From positions 68,195-104,271 of the forward strand of contig JAFGDO010000012.1 in the NCBI GenBank assembly GCA_016932045.1: a stretch of 36,077 nucleotides of DNA, in the 5' to 3' direction. Shown piece by piece: positions 6,847-18,800 of this stretch; position 1 is the stretch's first letter; every line of letters begins with the position of its first letter. The DNA is from Candidatus Dojkabacteria bacterium. Its GTDB lineage: Bacteria; Patescibacteriota; Dojkabacteria; JAHIVN01. The notes under the pieces were generated by a model that did no database searches, had not been told where the DNA came from, and saw nothing but the letters and a program-made list of their open reading frames with translations. A program made the translations under genes and the position numbers.

Positions 6847-8709
6847 ATGAAACTATCTACTAAAAAGTTCTTTTTGCTTCTTGCATCTGCATTTATCTCT
6901 TTACTTTGTGTTACATCTTTTTATAAGACAGGACTTGGTATAAACTTCGCAATATTCAATCTTTTGCTATTAATAATTCTAATATCAATCGCTGTAATTT
7001 TTAAGAGATTAAATACAAGTTTGATCATTAATAGTTTGCTTTTGTTTCTACTAAGTATTCCTTTCTGCCTAACGACAGCAGCACCTGTAAGGGTGGTTTT
7101 GTTTCTAAGCTGGCTCTATTTTCTAATTCTTACTTTTTATACACTTGTTCAAAACAACTCAACCTTTGAGTTTTTTAGGTATATTGCAGCTCCGCTTGAA
7201 CAGGTAGTGATGGCTTTTGTCAGTCCATTTTTTCCACTTGTAAAGAAAAAATATGCCAAAATTCCTTTTTCATCAACAATTTTACGAATTGTTCTAGGTA
7301 TAGTGATTGCTGTTCCGTTCCTGATCGTATTTGTCGCCCTTCTTGTTTCTGCTGATCTTGTGTTTAAAGAGATGGTGGGGGATATATTTAGTACTCATTT
7401 TATACTTGATTCTACGCAAATAACAGTTTGGCTTGTTACTTGTTTTTGGCTTACATTTGGAGCTTTCTACTACAATACTTTTAAAAAAGAGAAGTTTATC
7501 CCGCAAGAAAAGGCATCTAAAAAGCCAAACAGCTTTCTTTTTATTGAAAGCTCAACAGTACTACTTCTTGTTGAAACGCTGTTTCTGGTATTTAATATCA
7601 TTCAGATTACCTACCTGTTTGGTGGCGAAAATCTTATTAAAAGTGGCGACTTTACGTATAGTGAATATGCACGGAAAGGTTTTTTTGAGCTTGTCCTAGC
7701 TAGTGTTTTGGCTTTAACACTTATAGCAGGACTTTCAAAAGTTAAAAAAGTCGCAAATAAGACCCAGGAGCTGATATTTAAAGCTATAGCGGTTTTTGGC
7801 ATACTTGAGCTTATACCTATGACTATTTCCGCCTTCTACAGGTTGTACATGTATGAAAGCGCCTATGGATATACAAGGCTTAGAGCTTATAGCCATTTAT
7901 TTATTGTGTTTTTAATGATCGTATTCATCTGGTTTCTCATTAAATTACTGACAAGAATCAAGGAATCAATATTTCTATACGGAATTGAGCTTATTACAAT
8001 ATTTGCACTAATCTTTACAGGATTCTTAAATATTGATAGCTTCATATCTAGGCTTGATATTGAGAAATTCGAGGATTACTTAAGTAATGAAACTCGTGAA
8101 AAAGATGTAGATCTTGCCTACCTGCATTCACTGTCAGATGATGCTGTTCCAGTTCTTGTAGAATTCTTCAGAGATTCAAAAGGAGAGTTAAAAGAAGAGA
8201 CCGCATTTTACCTAAAGGCTAGGTATGCTTCTATGGTCTTTGAAGACGATAGACGGGATTTTAGAGAATTTAACTTTAGGAGAAACTATGCAAAGAGTCT
8301 TTTGAAAGAAAATCTTGAAGAAATCGAAGAGTACTCTCAAAGATATGAGAACAGTGTTGTACAGAAATATGAAGAAAACACCCAAGTCGAAGAGGATTTG
8401 TACTATTACGATGAAGGTGATCACTGCACAAGTGGTGTGGAATTTATTTACATCGACCAGGAAGGATATGAGAACTACTTTTCTTCGATTGAGGTCTTTA
8501 AGTACGAGAATTCTAGAGAAACTGTAGAAACCGATTCTTCTTATAATTGTTTATCGCTGGAGAAAGGCAAGTATTTTGTAGCATTCAAAAGTTATGATCT
8601 GCCGTGGGAAGATATAGAAGCTGTATTTGTTGTTGATGTTGAAGAGTATAACGATAAGATAATACTAATTAGTAGAGAGGGAATTTATAGAGCAGAGTAT
8701 GTAGATTAA
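6847..8709 (+). CDS. DUF4173/DUF4153-type polytopic membrane protein
   Basis: The protein has 620 residues. The first 400 or so carry about eleven hydrophobic segments. The stretch LRIVLGIVIAVPFLIVFVALL-SADLVF and the later RLYMYESAYGYTRLRAYSHLF are hallmarks of the DUF4173 family, whose function is unknown. A soluble C-terminal part of about 200 residues is rich in acidic residues and is not part of the usual family. It contains a helical, HEAT-like piece (DLAYLHSLSDDAVPVLVEFF) and then a beta-rich end. The ATG at 6847 has no ribosome-binding site. It follows the cyclase gene by 73 bp in the same direction and may share its transcript. Confidence 0.75.
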   Translation: MKLSTKKFFLLLASAFISLLCVTSFYKTGLGINFAIFNLLLLIILISIAVIFKRLNTSLIINSLLLFLLSIPFCLTTAAPVRVVLFLSWLYFLILTFYTLVQNNSTFEFFRYIAAPLEQVVMAFVSPFFPLVKKKYAKIPFSSTILRIVLGIVIAVPFLIVFVALLVSADLVFKEMVGDIFSTHFILDSTQITVWLVTCFWLTFGAFYYNTFKKEKFIPQEKASKKPNSFLFIESSTVLLLVETLFLVFNIIQITYLFGGENLIKSGDFTYSEYARKGFFELVLASVLALTLIAGLSKVKKVANKTQELIFKAIAVFGILELIPMTISAFYRLYMYESAYGYTRLRAYSHLFIVFLMIVFIWFLIKLLTRIKESIFLYGIELITIFALIFTGFLNIDSFISRLDIEKFEDYLSNETREKDVDLAYLHSLSDDAVPVLVEFFRDSKGELKEETAFYLKARYASMVFEDDRRDFREFNFRRNYAKSLLKENLEEIEEYSQRYENSVVQKYEENTQVEEDLYYYDEGDHCTSGVEFIYIDQEGYENYFSSIEVFKYENSRETVETDSSYNCLSLEKGKYFVAFKSYDLPWEDIEAVFVVDVEEYNDKIILISREGIYRAEYVD

Positions 8710-8716
8710 GAAAATA

Positions 8717-8745
8717 TTGTTACCAGTCTTGTTTTTAAATATAAT
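8717..8745 (+). promoter_or_regulatory. Sigma-70-type promoter for the adenosine-specific kinase gene
   Basis: TTGTTA (8717-8722) and a perfect TATAAT (8740-8745) are 17 bp apart. Transcription should start near 8752, leaving a leader of about 24 bases before the ATG at 8776. Confidence 0.65.
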
Positions 8746-8775
8746 GTTGTCAATATAATTTTTAAGTATATATAC

Positions 8776-9276
8776 ATGGCAACATTAAAACTTTCCACTG
8801 TGAAAATCCGAAAGCCAGATGATGACTTTACTGTGAATGTAATCCTTGGTCAAACACACTTTATAAAATCTGTTGAAGACATTTATGAAGCCTTAGCAAG
8901 TTCGGCTCCAGGTATAAAATTTGGTCTAGCATTTTGTGAAGCAAGCGGACCTAAGCTTATTCGATTCACTGGTACAGATAAGGAAATGATAGAGCTTGCA
9001 AAAAGAAATGCAAGAAGTATTAAAGCCGGCCATATTTTCATTATATTTCTTAGAGATACCTACCCCATCAATGTACTTGATGAGGTAAAAATGGTTCCGG
9101 AAGTATGCAGAATCTTCTGTGCTACTGCAAATTCCCTTGAAGTAGTTATTGCCGAAAGTGAACAAGGAAGAGGTGTGATTGGTGTAATTGATGGAGAAGC
9201 CTCAAGCAAAGTTGAGTCCAAAAAAGATCAAAAGGATAGGTATGATTTTTTGCGAGAAATAGGTTACAAGTTGTAG
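8776..9276 (+). CDS. Adenosine-specific kinase (DUF355 family)
   Basis: The 166-residue length and whole-length pattern match the DUF355/adenosine-specific kinase family known from archaea and some bacteria. Family blocks include VNVILGQTHFIKSVEDIYEA, GIKFGLAFCEASGPKLIRF, a run of AGHIFIIFLRDTYPINVLD, then CRIFCATANSLEVVIAE and GRGVIGVIDGEA. The family is compact and cytosolic and is thought to bind adenosine or a related nucleoside; its physiological role is not well settled. A good promoter precedes it, so it can be expressed apart from the membrane protein upstream. It is followed by the first four-helix-bundle cassette. Confidence 0.85.
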   Translation: MATLKLSTVKIRKPDDDFTVNVILGQTHFIKSVEDIYEALASSAPGIKFGLAFCEASGPKLIRFTGTDKEMIELAKRNARSIKAGHIFIIFLRDTYPINVLDEVKMVPEVCRIFCATANSLEVVIAESEQGRGVIGVIDGEASSKVESKKDQKDRYDFLREIGYKL

Positions 9277-9322
9277 TTTACAACTAATTCAATATAATTC
9301 TGTTCCCCACCATTGCAACGAA

Positions 9323-9354
9323 TAGTTATATAGTTAGATAGTTACATAGTTAAA
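9323..9354 (+). repeat. 8-bp array, left arm of four-helix cassette 1
   Basis: Four perfect consecutive 8-mers of the type TAGTTANA (T, G, C, A at the variable place). The 14-mer ATAGTTACATAGTT at 9338-9351 is exactly complementary to 9801-9814 on the far side of the gene. Confidence 0.85.
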
Positions 9355-9372
9355 CTATTTACAAATAATATT

Positions 9373-9747
9373 GTGGGGAAATATCTAAAGGTTTCTGACA
9401 TAAACGCTTATAAGATATCTCTTGAATTATCAAAAACAGTATGGAGCATTGTTATTAACTGGGATTATTTTGAGAAAAAGACAATTGGTTCACAATTTGT
9501 AGATGCTGTTGACTCAATTTCTGCTAACATTGCAGAGGGGTGGGGAAGGTATCATAAGAAGGACAAGATAAGGTTTTTCTACACAGCACGTGGCTCAGTT
9601 GAAGAATCGAAAGATTGGGCAATTAAAGCATTAAGTAGAAAACTTCTTAGTAAAGATGAGTACACAGAAATTATAAATTGTCTTAATGCATTACCAAGGG
9701 AAATACACTTCCTAATTTCTATAACAAACAAGAAATTGTCAGTCTAG
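9373..9747 (+). CDS. Four-helix-bundle protein (S23/TIGR02436 family), copy 1
   Basis: A 124-residue helical protein with the family core DSISANIAEGWGRYHKKDKI and the later GSVEESKDW helix. This family includes the S23 proteins coded in 23S rRNA intervening sequences and is related in fold to the Avd accessory protein of diversity-generating retroelements; its cellular role is unsettled and RNA or DNA binding is suspected from the basic surface. The start is GTG at 9373, lying inside an 8-bp complementarity: TTCCCCAC (9303-9310) pairs with GTGGGGAA (9373-9380), which could hide the start in the RNA. The gene is flanked by inverted 8-bp arrays. It is closer to copy 2 (EKKTIG, VDSISAN, KKDKI shared) than to copy 3. 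Confidence 0.85.
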   Translation: MGKYLKVSDINAYKISLELSKTVWSIVINWDYFEKKTIGSQFVDAVDSISANIAEGWGRYHKKDKIRFFYTARGSVEESKDWAIKALSRKLLSKDEYTEIINCLNALPREIHFLISITNKKLSV

Positions 9748-9765
9748 CATATCTTTTCATAACTT

Positions 9766-9813
9766 TTTAGCCATCTGGCTATCAAGCTATTTAACTATGC
9801 AACTATGTAACTA
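9766..9813 (-). repeat. 8-bp array, right arm of four-helix cassette 1
   Basis: Six perfect consecutive 8-mers which, read on the minus strand, belong to the same TAGTTACA/TAGCCAGA family as the left arm. The arm therefore lies in inverted orientation about the gene at 9373-9747. Confidence 0.85.
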
Positions 9814-9826
9814 TGTCTTTCCTCCC

Positions 9827-9855
9827 TTCACTTCCCCATACTGATATAGTATATT
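9827..9855 (+). promoter_or_regulatory. Possible promoter of the giant surface protein gene
   Basis: TTCACT (9827-9832) and TATATT (9850-9855) are separated by 17 bp, giving a leader of about 15 bases before the ATG at 9877. The -35 box matches the consensus at only four of six places. Confidence 0.4.
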
Positions 9856-9876
9856 GTACTGTAACAACTTGCTATC

Positions 9877-12800
9877 ATGGATCAAAACGAAACTATATTG
9901 GCATCACATAAGAGCATAATAAATAAAATAAAAAAAATTTATTCTAAAAATTCGAAAGATAGACGAATAGTTTATATCGCCTTTAGTGCTATACTAATAG
10001 TAAGTATAGCACTCTACATCATTTACAATGTGTTTGTCTCCAAGGCTTCTCCTCAGTCACTTGTTCATGATACACAGTCAGAATTTGAAGCAGGAACCGG
10101 GAATAGACTCATAACCTCACACGAGGACTTTTCAACTTCTGAACATACACCTGATGAGCATACTTTAGGTCTATGGCACATGAACAACGACTGGAATGAT
10201 AGCAGCGGGAATGGATACGATGGGGCACCTGTTGCTGATGCTACTTTTACTACAAACGCTAGTCTAGGGTCACATGCAGGTAGCTTTGATGGTGATGGCG
10301 ATTATATTGTAGTGCCCAATGAAACTAATACTGGCACAGGTGATTTTACTCTTGAGATGTGGGTAAATATAAGGGATTTACCAGTAAGTCACCGGCTGAC
10401 TACTTTTTTTGGATTCTGGCATGGATCAAATAGATACCGACAGTTTGGTTACGCAAGGACCGATTACTTAAACTTTCATGCAAATAAATTTCATTGGTAT
10501 GATATAGGAACAACTTATGAATTTACAGGTACATATGATTACAACATGTTTATGAGAGATAAATGGGTACATGTTGCATTTGTTGGTACAGGAGGGAACA
10601 AAATTAGTCTATATGTAAATGGAGATTTCGATTCGCAAATTGATGTAAGTTATGATTTATCTGCACCAAATGAAACTTGGATTGGATACGGAGAAAGATA
10701 CTTTAATGGATTGATTGATGAGGTACGCATCTCTGATGTAGCTTTAACAGAAGGTGAGATAAAGGAAAGTATCGAGAGGAGAATGAGGGTTCAAACATAC
10801 TATCAGGAGCTTCCAGCAGATGAGCATACAGTTGGATTGTGGCATATGAACGATAACTGGGAGGATAGCTCATCTAAAAATAATGATGGAACAGCATTTA
10901 ACGAGGCAACTTTTACTCCCGATGGGATATTAGGATCAGCAGGAGGAACATTTGATGGCACAGGGGATTGCGTGACCACACCTTCTTCTGGATTTGATGG
11001 AAATGTTGGTACTGTAGAAGGATGGTTCAATATAACATCATCGCCAGGATATAGGTACATATTCAACATAAGAACAAGTAACATCGACGAAGTTGCAGTA
11101 TTCGTAAACGACTTCAACGACCTAATTTACGAGGTCATGGATACTGTTCAGCTCTATCCATCACGGACTGTTGAGCTCAAAAGCTGGCACCACTTTGCAC
11201 TTGTTTGGGATAACGGTAGTTACAGAGGATATTTTGATGGAGAAGAACGAGTAACTGGAACATACACGGGAACAATAACAACACAGAACATAAACATCGG
11301 TCGAAAAGGCGACAACACCTACTTCTGGAACGGGATGATAGATGAAATAAGACTCAGCAATAATGCAAGGACACCAGAAGAGATCAAAGCCAGTGCTCAG
11401 AGACGCCCTTATGGTGTTTATACTTCAGAAGTTTTAGATCTTGGGGATAATCTTGTAAGTATAGATTCTATTCAATGGAATGAACTTGGAGTGGAAACCG
11501 GAGATGGAGAGACTCCACATTCGACAGATGGACTTGTCGCACAGTGGAATTTTAATGAAATAAGTGGTACAACAGCGACAAATAATGCTGGTTCATGTGG
11601 AGCTACTTGCAACGGAACATTGACAAACTTTTCAGATACATCGGCACAAGATGTTCTAGCTGGATCAGGATGGACGTCAAATAATAGAAGATGGGGTAAC
11701 GGTGCTATTATGATTGACGGGAATGATGATCTTATCGACATAGCTAATAATCCAAATGTAAACCTGTCTGGACCTTTTACTTTAGAAGCGTGGGTAAATG
11801 CTCGAAATCTAGATCCGTCAAATAGAAATGGAATAATTCATAAAGCAAATAACAACAATTGCATATATTATAATTATAGTATTCATACAACAAATGATGG
11901 TACTGGAAATGTATTTGAATTTATAAGCTATATTAATAGCACCTGCATAGTCGTTCGAGGGACAAAAAGTATTCAATTGGGTAAATGGTATCATGTTGCA
12001 GGAGTTTATGATGGAAGTGAGATGAAATTGTATGTAAATGGTATACTTGAATCTTCAGAACCTGCAAACGGAGCTGTATATAACAATACTTATCCGGTAA
12101 GAATAGGTTATCAATGGCATGATGTAACTGGGAATTATCTTTTTTGGGATGGAATTATAGATTCATCGAGAATATATAGTCGAGCATTGTCAGAAGATGA
12201 AGTACTCTCCAACTACCAAGCTGGCCAAATTGAATTTCAGACACGCACTTCTCCAGATGGAGTTTCCTGGGAAGCCTGGAGTCCTACAACAGGAAACAGT
12301 TTGATAGATAGCATGGACAGCTATTTGTACAACAGTACTGATGGAGGTCTTGTATCATACTGGCCAATTGACGAGACTTCCGATGATAGCTGTGGGGGTG
12401 GGGAGGATGTGTGTGATATTTCAAGTTCACTTCAGGGTACAGACAGCAGAGATACAAATATTATTGACGGTGTGTTTGGTAAAGCCCGGTACTTTGATGG
12501 AACAGAATACGTAAACGTCGGCGATCAATCCAGTCTTGATTTTGGAACAGGTGATTTTGCAGTAAGTTACTGGCTGAAAACTGACGAAACACCTACAACT
12601 TATCCAGACTATATTCTATCAAAAGAAGTTGCAACTTCCGACAATGGGTTTAGCTTTAAAGTAAACACTTCAAATAACCTAGAATTCCTTCTTGATGGTG
12701 ATCCAGCATATACTACTACCTATACTACAAATATCAATGATGGAGATTGGCACCATATTGTTGGTAATAAGCAAGGTGATGAACTTGAATTATTTGTTGA

Positions 12801-15800
12801 TGGTGAACAGAAAGATAGTGTTGCTGGTGTGAATGCTGTTGATGTTTCTTCTACTGGAGGCTTTATTTTAGGAGGATCCCAAGATTTTAGAAGGTGGAGT
12901 CAAAGTGGCCAAGATTTGAGGATAGAGTCAGTTATTAGTACATCAGATGGTGGGTGGATGCTTTGTGGGCACGTGAATAGTGCGGATTGGTCCATTGTGG
13001 CAATAAAATTGGACTCTTCTTTTGAAATTGAGTGGCAAAGAACATACAGACTTTCAAATCTAGCAAGTACAATTCAGGATATAACTCAGACTAGCGATGA
13101 TGGATATTTGATAACCGGAAATATGCGTGTTTCATCATACAGTTATGATGCGATTATGCTAAAAATTGACTCGACTGGAAATCCGTTATGGCAAAAACGT
13201 TCTAATAATGGGAACTGGTATGACCATACTTCAGTCACAATTGAAGATGGCACTGATCTTGTAGTTGCGGGTAGAGATGATGCATTTAGAGGTGCAGCAA
13301 TAGTCAGGATGGATTCTGCAGGAACTATTGCTTATCAAAGAGCGGTAAGGTTTAAAGGCTACAGGAAGGATGTATTTTCTGATATCGAAATTGTAAATGA
13401 CGGAAATTATTTGGCTGTCGGAAATACATACGCACAGAATATAGAAAACGATGCACTTTTAGTGAAACTTGATCCTGCCACAGGAAATGTAATATGGGCA
13501 AATGGTTTTCTTCACGCTTCTCCAGGTAGTTATTCGGAATCAAGAGCATTTATAGAGGATTCATCCGGTGACATTTTGATTCAAGGATATACAAATACAA
13601 TCGGTGAAGGTGATAACGATATTTTCATAGCAAGAACTGATTCGGCTGGAAATATCTCTTGGTTAAAGACACTTGGAACAACTGCCTCAGAATACACTGA
13701 AAGGAATTCCATAGTTGAGACATCAGGTGGAGATATAATTTTTGTTGGGAATTCAAATATCTCAGGGACACAGGCTGGAGTTGTTGTGAGGTTCAAGAAA
13801 GATGGAACAGTTGTGTATACAAAGACTTTCGACAAATCAGGTGATGATTACTTTACTGACATTGAAATCAATGGTGATATTATGATTATTTCTGGTTATA
13901 CAAAATCTTTTTCTGCAAATGAAGAAAGCTTTATACTTTATTGCCATGTGAATGGAGAATGTGTAAGCCTTGATGATATATCTCTTACCGAACAAACACA
14001 TACAGAAACAGTAGCTGCTGCAACATTTTCCTATGATGCATGGGGATGGTCAAATACGACGACCACTGCCGGAGCAGGAGCATCGACCTTAAGTGCTGAC
14101 TTCCAGTTTCCATTTGAAGGTTCGATTGATGAAGTTCGGGTTTACAGCTCAGCGCTTTCTGATTCTTCTATTTATGAGCTTGCAACAGAAGGAATTGATA
14201 ACGTTGGCATTCAAAATAGTGGCTTGCATTTATCAAGAGATACAAGTCTTAAAGTTGAAGGTACAAGTGCGTGGAAAGGAAACACAGGAGCAGCTAAGCT
14301 TGATGAGCATACAGTAGCTCTTTGGCATCTTGATGAGACAAATGGTGATCTTGCTGGAGATGATGTTGTAGATTCATCTAGGAACGGAAATCATGGAGAA
14401 TTTTATGGATCAGATGTTCATAACGGAGTAACACAAGGAATTGCCAATAAGGGTATAAAGTTTAATGGAACAGATGATTATATTAGTGTGGATCACAATG
14501 AGGGATTAAATCCTAGCACAAATTGGAGCATTTCATTCTGGTTAAAAACTTCTGTTTCTTCTGCAGCAGATGATAGACCTATACATAAAGGCACTAATTG
14601 GAATGATTACCAATTCTTAGTATGTTATAGTGCATCTCCAAATAAGATACGCTATCACCAAAACGTTTCTGGTTATTCTGATCCAGGGCTTGCATCAACA
14701 TCAGATGTAAATGATGGTAAATGGCATCATGTTGCAGTTACACGAAATGGGAATGTAACAAAATTGTATTTTGATGGAAATGAAGAGGATTCATCTAGCG
14801 TTGATCCAGGCAATGTTTCAGCAACTACACCAATGGCTATTGGTGCAAGAGCTGATGATAGTAATCACTATAACGGCTCTCTTGATGAAGTTAGTGTATA
14901 TAATACTACTCTTACTCCTGAAGAAATTGCAGAGACTTATAGAATGGGACGAGACCATAGAGTTAGCCACGAACTTTTAACAAACAGCTTATCTGATAAA
15001 ACAAAAATGCCTTTTTGGGTAGCTGCTGATCGACCTGGAACCTATATAGAAGCTACTGTAGGGGAATCGGAATATGTGAATTATCAACCAGATGAGAATA
15101 CTGTTGGTCTTTGGCATTTGGAGGAAGACTCGGGTTACTGCACTTCAGCACAAAGCGGTTGCATTAAGGATTCTTCGGGAAATGATGATAACGGAACGCC
15201 GTCCTCTTCCCCTCACACTTCACAAGGCATGGTAGGAAAAGGATGGTATTTTGATGGCATAGACGATCATATTTTAGTGCCAGACAATCCTGAATGGGAT
15301 ATACCAAATAGTGTTTTTACTCAAGATGCTTGGTTTAAGGTCTATGATAATACACCTCCCCATCATTATAGAATCTTATTTAGAGCAAGTCCTACTTCGA
15401 ATTCAAATTGGGGAATGACGGTTCTTGCAACCAGCGGTAATTTCTATTGTGCTATTAGACTGAATACTTTAACTGTAACAGAAGTAAATACAGGAATCCA
15501 GGTTAGTGAGAATGAGTGGCATCATGGTGTTTGTGTATGGGATGGTAGTAATATATATGCTTATCTTGATGGAAGGTTAGCAGGTGTTGGAGGTTTATCT
15601 GGAACTTATAATCCTCAGAATGATCCTGTATATATTGGTACAGACGATAATATCGGACAAACACTTTATGGACTAATTGATGAAGCAAGAATATCAAACA
15701 TAGCTCGTACAGCAGAAGAAGTACGCCAGACTTATGAGATTGGCCGACGAACTCATCCTATTACTATCGACTTTGGAGCCTCTCTTGACTCTGGAGACTT

Positions 15801-18800
15801 AATAACGGGTGCTGGTGATACATCTTTTACAATAGATGCTACAACTTATGGATTCTCAAATAAAGGGGATAATTTATATGTTGGAGATAAGATTATTGCT
15901 AAGGAGAATTATGGTGGTAGTGAATATATAGCACAAGGAACAGTGGCTTCAGTTGATCAAAGTAGCGGGGCAGTAACAGTAACTGGATGGGACTCCGGAA
16001 GTACTTTCCCAGGAAGCGGTTTTACTCAAAACGCAACAATATTCAAGTGGCAAGAAGAATGGTTTGATGTCCGCTCGTCGCTGCCTGCTCACCGAGATGC
16101 ATTAACAAATCTAACACTTAGAGTTACTGATGGAAGCGAAGGTAGAACAATCTGGATTGATAACCTAACAAGCTCCGGCCCATATCTTTCAAATCCAACT
16201 GCTACAGGAAACGTTACAAGTACTACAAATAGATACATTCAATACAGATTCTTTGAATCATCATACGACAGGGCTATTTCTTCTAGTGTATCAAGCGTAA
16301 CTTTAAATTATAACCAAAGAACGGCATCAGTAAGTTCTTCAAATATTTCTGTATCAGAAAATATTTATGCAGGACGAACTTTTGATGTGCAAACTGTATA
16401 CAGCGATAGCGCCGGAGCAGCCGACTTAGATCAGCTATATCTGAGAATTCAGAATCCTTCAAGTACTGATATTGAGTACATTGCTTCTGAAGGAGTTGAT
16501 ACAACCGGCCAAACACCAACTGAAGTAAGCGGTGGCGGTTTCATTAAAAGCATTACTTATGATAGAGATACAGAAAGTCCAACGGCAAACGATATTACAA
16601 TAATCTGGCACATTGCTACTAATTGGAACTGGGTTGAAGATGCAAATATTGAGTATGGAGTTCGGGCAATTGAAGATACAGGCCCTGATACTGGCTGGGA
16701 TTTTACGAATAACGATTACTTTTACGAGAATGATTTGACGTTCACGGGAAATTTGTCCGTAACTGGAAGCGACGGAAGAGCCTTATCAAATGGAAGCTGG
16801 GTATATGCAGATGAACTTCTTGATTGGTCGGGACTCAAGGTTGTATATGAAGGAACAACTGATGTTTATCCGCCAGATAGTGACTTTGATGTGTCAGTTA
16901 TAAATGACGACGGTTTCAGCTGGCAAGACCTACAATCAAGCGGCGGAGCCATAAACATAACAACAAGAGCAGATGCAGTCTATGATGCTGAGGAAGTTTA
17001 TAATGTAGACATCTTAAATATACCAGCAGGTGGCAGTGACATTTCAAATGTTACTTTTGCTTTGAAAGTTGATGATATATACCCTGATATTATTGACATC
17101 GTAGGGGACTACGAAGGAATATGGCAGAATGTAGAACCTGGACCTGTTATTAGCTGGACTGACCCTGAATCTCATTCTGATGACACATTTTATATAACAA
17201 TAGATGGAAGCGATCCTACAGAGGCTAATTATAGGTGGAAAACTACTTTACCAACATACGATCTTCCTTTTATAAAACATACTGAAACTATAGTAAGGTC
17301 TCGAGCAGTCAACGGAGCAAAGAAATACGGGCCTATTTATGACTTTGTGCTTAGATATGATGGACTGGCTCCGCCAAATGTATCGAATCTTAAATCAGTC
17401 CATGAAACCGAGACTTCAATAAAACTAACTTGGGATAATCCAACTATACGCGACTTTGATCATGTATTGATAATACGTAAAGCCGGATCAATACCGCAGA
17501 ATCCTGAGGATGGAGATGTTGTTTATGAGGGAGATGCTGAAAGTCTGCTTGATGAGAATGTAGAAGCAGATACTACTTATTATTATGTAGTTTATTCTTT
17601 TGATATTCTGAGGAATAGATCTTCCGGTGCAGTTACAACTCCAAAGTGGGAAGAAGAAGGAATCGAGGAACCTGAGGAAGTAGAGGAGATAGAACCTGAG
17701 GATCTTGAAGGTGACATCATTTTTATTATCGATGGTAATGAATTTACAATTGCAAGTGATTCAGACCTCCACGCTTATCAAGATTCATTGGTTCAAGTAA
17801 AAGTTGCACTCAATATTTTGATTGAAGGAAAAGAAGATCTAGATATTGTCCAGGTAATATTTGTAATTGGTGATGAAGTTTACATTATGGAGATTAACGA
17901 GGCTGGAGATTATTATATAACAGATTTCGATGCACCAGATGTTCTTGGTGAGTACAATACACATGTTATAGTTACATACTCGGATGATACAGGAAGAAAG
18001 ATAAATATTGATTTAACAATAGACCCCTATGGCTATGTATACTCACTTTTTGCAGGAAGCGAACTAAGATTAGAAGGGGCAAAAGTGACTTTATATCAGG
18101 AGGTTGATGGTGAACAAAGACTTTGGTTATCTAATAATGAAGCCTACCTGAATCCAGCATATACTGACCAACAAGGCGAGTTTGGCTTTATGGTTGCTCC
18201 TGGAAGATACAAACTAACAGCTGAGGCTGAAGGATATGAAAGTAATGAAACTGCATGGTTTGATGTTTCAGTAATGACAGTTAACAAAAACATACTCCTT
18301 GATAGGCATAGTATCCTTGATTCAGCCATAGACTGGATAAGACTGAATTCATCACTACTTACAAATATTTCACTTGCAACTCTTGCAACTAGTATTGGTC
18401 TTGCAGCTTTATCTCTACTCTTACTTCTGCGAGGGGGAATATTTAATATTAAAGCCCTGGTTGACGCTATTATGGTTGCTTTAAATCTTAAGAAGGATAA
18501 TGCTTTTGGTGTTGTCATTGATCCTTTAGGCAGAAAGCCCGTTGCATTTGCCGTTATGAGGGTTTTCGACAAGGAGAGGCGTCAGAAGCTGGTGAAGGTG
18601 ACGGATTTGAATGGAAGATATGGGATAGTGCTTGAAAGAGGTACATATACTCTCGAGGTATCCCATCCTGACTACGAGAAATATACAAATAAAGTTACTA
18701 TTGAACAAGCAGAATCACAGCGTTTGGAACTTGTGATCGAGATGATGTCCCTTGAAGCCAAAGCTGCTTCAAAAACATTCTTTAAATTGAAAAAGCTCTC

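Noticed and set aside
8747-8775. Second promoter (TTGTCA) just before the adenosine-specific kinase
   Set aside because: With normal spacing the -10 would abut the ATG and the transcript would start inside the gene; the upstream pair at 8717-8745 fits better.
9323-9813. 23S rRNA intervening sequence in an rRNA gene
   Set aside because: The flanks are protein genes and no rRNA sequence is recognisable near any of the three cassettes.
18144-18572. A 142-codon minus-strand ORF inside the giant surface protein gene
   Set aside because: It lies fully within a clearly real gene, has no family features, and similar antisense frames occur throughout this AT-rich coding DNA.
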